Assembly (NCBI RefSeq): GCF_025994315.1
Contig: NZ_BAQE01000004.1
Reading direction: 5' to 3' (one strand)
Length of the DNA stretch: 64,000 bases
Source: Swaminathania salitolerans
GTDB taxonomy: Bacteria; Pseudomonadota; Alphaproteobacteria; Acetobacterales; Acetobacteraceae
Shown here piece by piece: positions 60,078 to 64,000 of this stretch (positions are counted from its first letter, which is position 1; the number at the start of each line of letters is the position of its first letter). The position numbers and the translations under genes are program-made. The notes under the pieces were generated by a model that worked only from the letters and a program-made list of their open reading frames with translations, was not told the DNA's origin and searched no databases.

Positions 60078-60734
60078 TCAGCGCAGGAGACGTCTGACCT
60101 CGGCAGCGAGCGCCAGACCGAGATCCCGGTTATCCCCGGGCGTGAAATGAACGCCATCGCTGCCCCCGGTCGCGACCGCGCATCCGGCATCGAAGAAATC
60201 GACCCGCAATGCGGCACTCAGGGCACGATATTGCTCGACCAGGGCACGAATCCGGTCGTGGGCACCGGAAAACTGGGCCGCAAGCCACGCGCCCGGTATC
60301 TCTCCGAGCGGCGGCGGCGAGACGACCAGCACCCGTGGCGCGGGATAGGCCGTGCCGACCCCGCCCGCACTTGCGAGAACCTGACGCACGAGCTTGCCCA
60401 TTCCGAGTGCGATCTCGTGCGGGGTACGACGATAGCCCTGCTTGGCATCGTTGGTTCCGAGCATGATCACCACAAGATCGAGCGGCATGTGACTTGCCAG
60501 AGCGGCAGGGAGATAGGCCGAACCGTCGAGCCTCGGATCGACCGGATCGGCGATCGAGGTCGTGCGCGCGCTCAGCCCCTCCTCGATCACGCGGAAATCC
60601 GGCCCGAGCGCTTCGGCCATCACGCCGGGCCAGCGCTGCGCCCGGTCGTAGCGGGTGGTGGGGTGACCTTCCGGCACCGGCACCCATCCCCAGGTGAGCG
60701 AATCCCCAAAACAGAGAATATGCCGTTCCGTCAT
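60078..60734 (-). CDS. SGNH/GDSL hydrolase (arylesterase / thioesterase I-like)
   Basis: A 218-residue cytoplasmic SGNH hydrolase. Block I is LCFGDSLTWGW with the catalytic Ser, block III is MLGTNDAKQGY with the Asn, and block V is DGVHFTPGDN with the Asp and His. The GDSLTWG beginning and the W-P-G-V-M helix fit arylesterases of the kind seen in agrobacteria. Acyl substrate unknown. ATG 60734 has GGCAGG nearby; an in-frame extension upstream has no similarity. It follows the threonine aldolase gene by 31 bp and is probably co-transcribed. Confidence 0.9.
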   Translation of the reverse strand: MTERHILCFGDSLTWGWVPVPEGHPTTRYDRAQRWPGVMAEALGPDFRVIEEGLSARTTSIADPVDPRLDGSAYLPAALASHMPLDLVVIMLGTNDAKQGYRRTPHEIALGMGKLVRQVLASAGGVGTAYPAPRVLVVSPPPLGEIPGAWLAAQFSGAHDRIRALVEQYRALSAALRVDFFDAGCAVATGGSDGVHFTPGDNRDLGLALAAEVRRLLR

Positions 60735-60765
60735 CCTGCCGCGTCCTTCCCGTCGGAAACGAACT

Positions 60766-61812
60766 TCAGAGACTGTCCAGAAATCCGTCCACATCGCAAG
60801 GCTCGGTCGCAAAACACGTCACGAGCCGGATCAGCACGCCCTCTATGCCGGGTGGGGTCGTCCAGCGATAGAAACCCCATCCATCCGCCTCGAGCGCGGC
60901 GACGCTGCGTTCGGGAAGCAGGGCAAACACCTCGTTGCCCTGAACCTCGAACGGCAGGGAGGCAGCCGGATGGCGCCGGAGCCCATGGGCGAGGCGCTGG
61001 GCCATCGCATTGGCCTGTGCGGCATTACGCAGCCAGAGGTCGTTTTCGAGCAGGGCAAGGAGCTGCGCGCTGAGATAGCGCTGCTTCGACCACAGATGAC
61101 CGCCGCGTTTGACGCGACGCTCGAAATTCCTCGCCAGATCCTCGCGGAAGACCAGAACGGCCTCGGCGGCCATGGCTCCGTTCTTGGTGCCGCCGAAGCT
61201 CACCATGTCGAAACCGGCCTTCCAGGTGATATCGGCAGGCGTACAGCTAAGGCTCGCGATCGCATTGCCGAGACGCGCCCCGTCCAGATGGGTGGCACAG
61301 GAAGCGGCGCGGGCGCGGCGCGTCAGAGCGTTGAGATGATCGAGCTCGTAAACGGTCCCCCATTCGGTGCTCTGGGTCAGGGAAAGCGTCTGGATCGGGC
61401 TGGTATGAACCCCGCCCAGCGCGTTGTCGCTCAGCGCGCGATCGAGATCGGCCAGCGCCATGCGCCCGTCGGCAGAGGGCAATGGCACCAGTTTGGCGCC
61501 ATGGGTGAAGAACTCGGGGGCGCCGCCCTCATCCGTCGCGATATGCGCGCTCTGATCGCACACCACCGCCCCGAAGGGAGCCGTGGCGGCCGAGAGCGCC
61601 AGACTGTTGGCTGCGGTTCCCGTTGCAACGGGATATACCCACACATCGCAGCCGAACACTGCGCGCATCGCGTCGTTCAGCCGGGCCGTCTCGTCATCCG
61701 CCCCGTAGGAAGGCGCCTCTCCCGCGTTGACCCGTGCGAGCGCCGCCATCACCTCGGGGCTGACGGGCGCGATGTTGTCACTGGCGAAGTTCTTGCGTAT
61801 TGCCTCGGTCAC
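60766..61812 (-). CDS. ltaE: Low-specificity L-threonine aldolase
   Basis: A 348-residue fold-type I PLP enzyme. It starts FASDNIAPVSPEVMAAL, with YGADDETARL, ATGTAANSLALSA (phosphate cup), THLDGARLGNA with the ring-binding Asp, and SFGGTKNGAMAAEAVL with the PLP Lys. It cleaves threonine or allo-threonine to glycine and acetaldehyde. The start is GTG with GAGGAA six bases upstream. It is divergent from folD, and glycine produced here would feed one-carbon metabolism, a functional link only inferred. Confidence 0.93.
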   Translation of the reverse strand: MTEAIRKNFASDNIAPVSPEVMAALARVNAGEAPSYGADDETARLNDAMRAVFGCDVWVYPVATGTAANSLALSAATAPFGAVVCDQSAHIATDEGGAPEFFTHGAKLVPLPSADGRMALADLDRALSDNALGGVHTSPIQTLSLTQSTEWGTVYELDHLNALTRRARAASCATHLDGARLGNAIASLSCTPADITWKAGFDMVSFGGTKNGAMAAEAVLVFREDLARNFERRVKRGGHLWSKQRYLSAQLLALLENDLWLRNAAQANAMAQRLAHGLRRHPAASLPFEVQGNEVFALLPERSVAALEADGWGFYRWTTPPGIEGVLIRLVTCFATEPCDVDGFLDSL

Positions 61813-61858
61813 GTCCGTTCCTCACTCGATTTCTGGCCCCTGCAACAGGAAGATCCGC

Positions 61859-62755
61859 ATGAAACACGATCCGGCGCTTTCGGGAAAGCTCATCGACGGC
61901 AAGGGCGTCGCACGCCGTCTGACGGATCGCGTCAAGGCAGACGTCGAATCCCTCCGCGAGGAGCACGGCGTCGTTCCCGGTCTCGCCGTGGTGCTCGTGG
62001 GCAATGACCCCGCCAGCGAAGTCTACGTCAAGAACAAGGCCATCCAGACCCATCGTGCGGGTATGCGCTCCTTCATGCACATGCTGCCGGAAACCGCGGA
62101 ACAGGACGAACTGCTCGACCTGATCGCTCTGCTGAACGCCAATCCGCGCATTCACGGCATTCTGGTCCAGCTCCCCCTGCCCGCCCATCTCGACCCCATC
62201 GTCGTGACCAATGCGATCGCACCGCACAAGGATGTGGACGGGCTGGGCGAAGTGAATGCCGGGCGCCTCAGCCTCGGCATTCCCGGCCTCGTCCCCTGCA
62301 CGCCGCTCGGCTGCCTGATGCTGCTTCAGGAAACGCTGCCGACCCTGCGCGGTCTCAATGCCGTCGTCATCGGCGCGTCCAATCTCGTCGGCAAACCCAT
62401 GGCGCAACTGCTCCTCAGGGAGGGATGTACGGTCTCGGTCGGGCATATCGACACGAAAGACCCCCGGGCACTCGCCAGGGAGGGCGATATCCTCGTCGTG
62501 GCAACCGGCAAGACCGGTCTGGTTCGTGGCGACTGGATCAAGCCCGGAGCGACCGTCATTGATGTCGGTATCACCCGTATCGCCCTGCCCGACGGCAAGA
62601 CACGCCTCGCTGGCGATGTCGTCTTCGACGAGGCGCTGCCGCTTGCAGGGCATATCACGCCGGTGCCGGGCGGCGTCGGCCCCATGACCATCGCCTGTCT
62701 CCTGCATAATACGCTCCAGGCGGCACGCATCTATCTGAACGGCCAATCTTCATGA
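61859..62755 (+). CDS. folD: Methylenetetrahydrofolate dehydrogenase / methenyltetrahydrofolate cyclohydrolase
   Basis: A 298-residue FolD. It has GLAVVLVGNDPASEVYVKNKAIQTHRAGM with the catalytic Lys and Tyr, GILVQLPLPAHLD, PHKDVDGLGEVNAG, VVIGASNLVGKPMAQLLLREGCTVSVGH for NADP and PVPGGVGPMTIACLLHNT. It interconverts methylene-, methenyl- and formyl-tetrahydrofolate. AGGAAG precedes ATG 61859; the frame stays open upstream to 61727 but without similarity. Its stop overlaps the next gene's start by four bases. Confidence 0.96.
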   Translation: MKHDPALSGKLIDGKGVARRLTDRVKADVESLREEHGVVPGLAVVLVGNDPASEVYVKNKAIQTHRAGMRSFMHMLPETAEQDELLDLIALLNANPRIHGILVQLPLPAHLDPIVVTNAIAPHKDVDGLGEVNAGRLSLGIPGLVPCTPLGCLMLLQETLPTLRGLNAVVIGASNLVGKPMAQLLLREGCTVSVGHIDTKDPRALAREGDILVVATGKTGLVRGDWIKPGATVIDVGITRIALPDGKTRLAGDVVFDEALPLAGHITPVPGGVGPMTIACLLHNTLQAARIYLNGQSS

Positions 62756-63498
62756 GCCGCATCGCCATCGAACTCGTCCCGCGCGATGCCGCAACGCTGG
62801 AACGCGATCTCGAGACCGTCCGGACTCTCCTCCCCGGGATCGGGACCATCAACATTCCCGATCTGCTTCGCCTCGATCTGCGGTCCTGGGAGGGGGGCGC
62901 CATCGCCCGCGACCGGGGATTCGCCGCGATCCCGCATATCCGCGCGGTCGATATCGATCCCGATCTCCCGCTTCCCTGCGCCGGGCAGGAGGGGATCGGG
63001 GAAATCCTCGTCATCGCAGGGGACCCGCCGCCGGATTCGACCCATCGCGTCTTTCCCAATACCAGCGCCGACATCATCGCCCGCTACAGGCGCGAGGCGC
63101 CCCATCTGGCCGTCTATGCCGCGTTCGATCCCTATCGTCGCGCGCCCTGGCAGGAGCTCGAGGATATCCAGCGCAAGCGTGACGCGGGGGCCGCGGGTTT
63201 TTTCACCCAGCCTCTCTTCGACCGCAGGATGTTCGAACTGAGCGCGAGCTGGCTCGAGAAGGACACGGTATTCTGGGGTATTTCACCGGTCATCGGCCCC
63301 AAGGCACGCGCCTATTGGGAGCGGGTCAATCATGTGGTCTTTCCCCGTGATTTCGACCCGGGTCTCGAGGCGAATATTGCCTTCGCCGCGATGATGCTGC
63401 GCGAAATCCGTGCCCGCAACGAAAATGCCTATCTGATGCCGCTGCGCGTCGATCTCGAGGCCTATCTCGCCCCGCTCCGGGATGTTCTTTCTCCGTAA
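62752..63498 (+). CDS. Short, divergent methylenetetrahydrofolate reductase-like protein
   Basis: A 248-residue protein translationally coupled to folD. It looks like a (beta/alpha)8 MetF relative: AIELVPRDAATLERDLETV at the start, INIPDLLRLDLRSWEGG, GEILVIAGDPPPD, KRDAGAAGFFTQPLFDRRMF and FWGISPVIGPKARAYWERVNHVVFP. Regular MetF has about 290 residues and an FEFFPPK start, which here is AIELVPR, so this is a distinct, shorter branch. The folD partner supports a folate substrate; true reductase activity is not assured. Confidence 0.75.
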   Translation: MSRIAIELVPRDAATLERDLETVRTLLPGIGTINIPDLLRLDLRSWEGGAIARDRGFAAIPHIRAVDIDPDLPLPCAGQEGIGEILVIAGDPPPDSTHRVFPNTSADIIARYRREAPHLAVYAAFDPYRRAPWQELEDIQRKRDAGAAGFFTQPLFDRRMFELSASWLEKDTVFWGISPVIGPKARAYWERVNHVVFPRDFDPGLEANIAFAAMMLREIRARNENAYLMPLRVDLEAYLAPLRDVLSP

Positions 63499-63753
63499 CG
63501 CCCTCGTTCTGCGCGAGCCCCCGGCGCCCGGCTCATCCTCCGGCAAACGCACGCACCCATGGCGCCCGACATGCCTTAGGCAACAGGAAGGCGTCCAGAG
63601 TGCGGTCGGGCTTGTATCGGTCAAGACACAGTGTAACGAAAACAACACAAAAGCGGCAGGATGTAATTTCCTTTTCTAACAAGTGCTTCATAATTCGTCC
63701 CTTGAGACAGAGTTATGCCCGACTGAGGGGCGAGGACGAAAGATGCCGTCGTG

Positions 63754-64000
63754 ATGAGCCCAACGCACAGGAAAACAACCGTATCGCCCCGTTTGACCGT
63801 CGCCTTTCTGGGCGGCACGCTTGCGCTCACGCTCGACCCTTCGGCGCAGGCACGCCCCACCCGGGAGATTCCGGGCGAGGAGCAGAACGAGACCCCGGCG
63901 TTGCGGTCGGGGGCCGCTACTCCCTCTGCTGCGAAAGCACTGCGTCCACCGGTTACTGCCCCTGCCCCTGCCCCTGCCCCGGCCCCGGCTCCGGCCCCGC
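63754..64000 (+). CDS. N-terminus of an exported Pro/Ala-rich protein (cut by the window end)
   Basis: The frame opens at ATG 63754 (GTG 63751 is an alternative), has no stop before the window end and encodes about 82 residues. A signal peptide is seen (RLTVAFLGGTLALTLDPSAQA-RPTREI), then an acidic stretch and from about residue 68 a run of Pro-Ala dipeptides. Acetic acid bacterial outer-membrane proteins, including some OprB porins, often have such a PAPA linker after the signal peptide, but the family cannot be told. The 250 bases before it are an ordinary promoter-sized gap. Confidence 0.6.
   Translation, partial: MSPTHRKTTVSPRLTVAFLGGTLALTLDPSAQARPTREIPGEEQNETPALRSGAATPSAAKALRPPVTAPAPAPAPAPAPAP

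Overview
The window reads as a chromosomal segment of a GC-rich alphaproteobacterium, most probably an acetic acid bacterium (Acetobacteraceae). The reasons are the OprB-type sugar porins, the hopanoid transporter HpnN, the FMN-riboswitch-led ribD-ribE-ribBA-ribH operon, the serB / miaA-ilvB-ilvH-ilvC block, glnK-amtB, an entericidin-type lipoprotein, and a very large surface-type repeat protein ending in a Hint domain. Genus cannot be fixed from the sequence alone. No phage, IS element, plasmid gene, rRNA or CRISPR was seen; one tRNA (Tyr, GUA) is present.

Layout. 1-7 kb: end of a porin, DUF3597 protein, an orphan sulfotransferase, an MDR oxidoreductase, RlmB, tRNA-Tyr, and a sugar kinase / transaldolase pair. 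7-11 kb: glnK-amtB with a small secreted protein behind it, then a UbiH-like monooxygenase overlapping cysE. 11-19 kb: OprB porin, HpnN and the riboflavin operon. 19-25 kb: entericidin, photolyase, MutY with an unknown co-transcribed gene, a DUF721/DciA-like protein, a Trp/Gly-rich secreted protein and a 56-residue DUF1328 membrane protein. 25-32 kb: NAD synthetase, then an AT-rich stretch leading to an RTX-like secreted repeat protein and a 908-codon double glycosyltransferase.

32-40 kb: a LysR regulator divergent from a TonB receptor, MHS transporter and AbgB-like M20 amidohydrolase, which looks like a regulated uptake-and-hydrolysis unit; a ketose 3-epimerase faces it. 40-43 kb: an unusual two-gene unit of a 692-residue PLP enzyme and a histidine phosphatase. 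43-49 kb: DUF2254 protein and a 1443-residue AIDA-like repeat / Hint protein. 49-55 kb: branched-chain amino acid genes, miaA and serB. 55-64 kb: a small XRE regulator, a lipoprotein alpha/beta hydrolase with Asp in the nucleophile position, mmsA, DUF3297, nucleoside hydrolase, GDSL hydrolase, threonine aldolase, folD, a short MetF-like gene and the start of a Pro/Ala-rich exported protein cut by the window edge.

The most unusual window-wide signal is structural. Most junctions between convergent genes carry short tandem repeats (10-17 bp units, 14 bp recurring), and in four of them the stop codon of the upstream gene sits inside the first unit. The best candidates for undescribed biology are the Hint-terminated repeat protein, the RTX-like protein with its double glycosyltransferase, and the PLP-enzyme/phosphatase pair.
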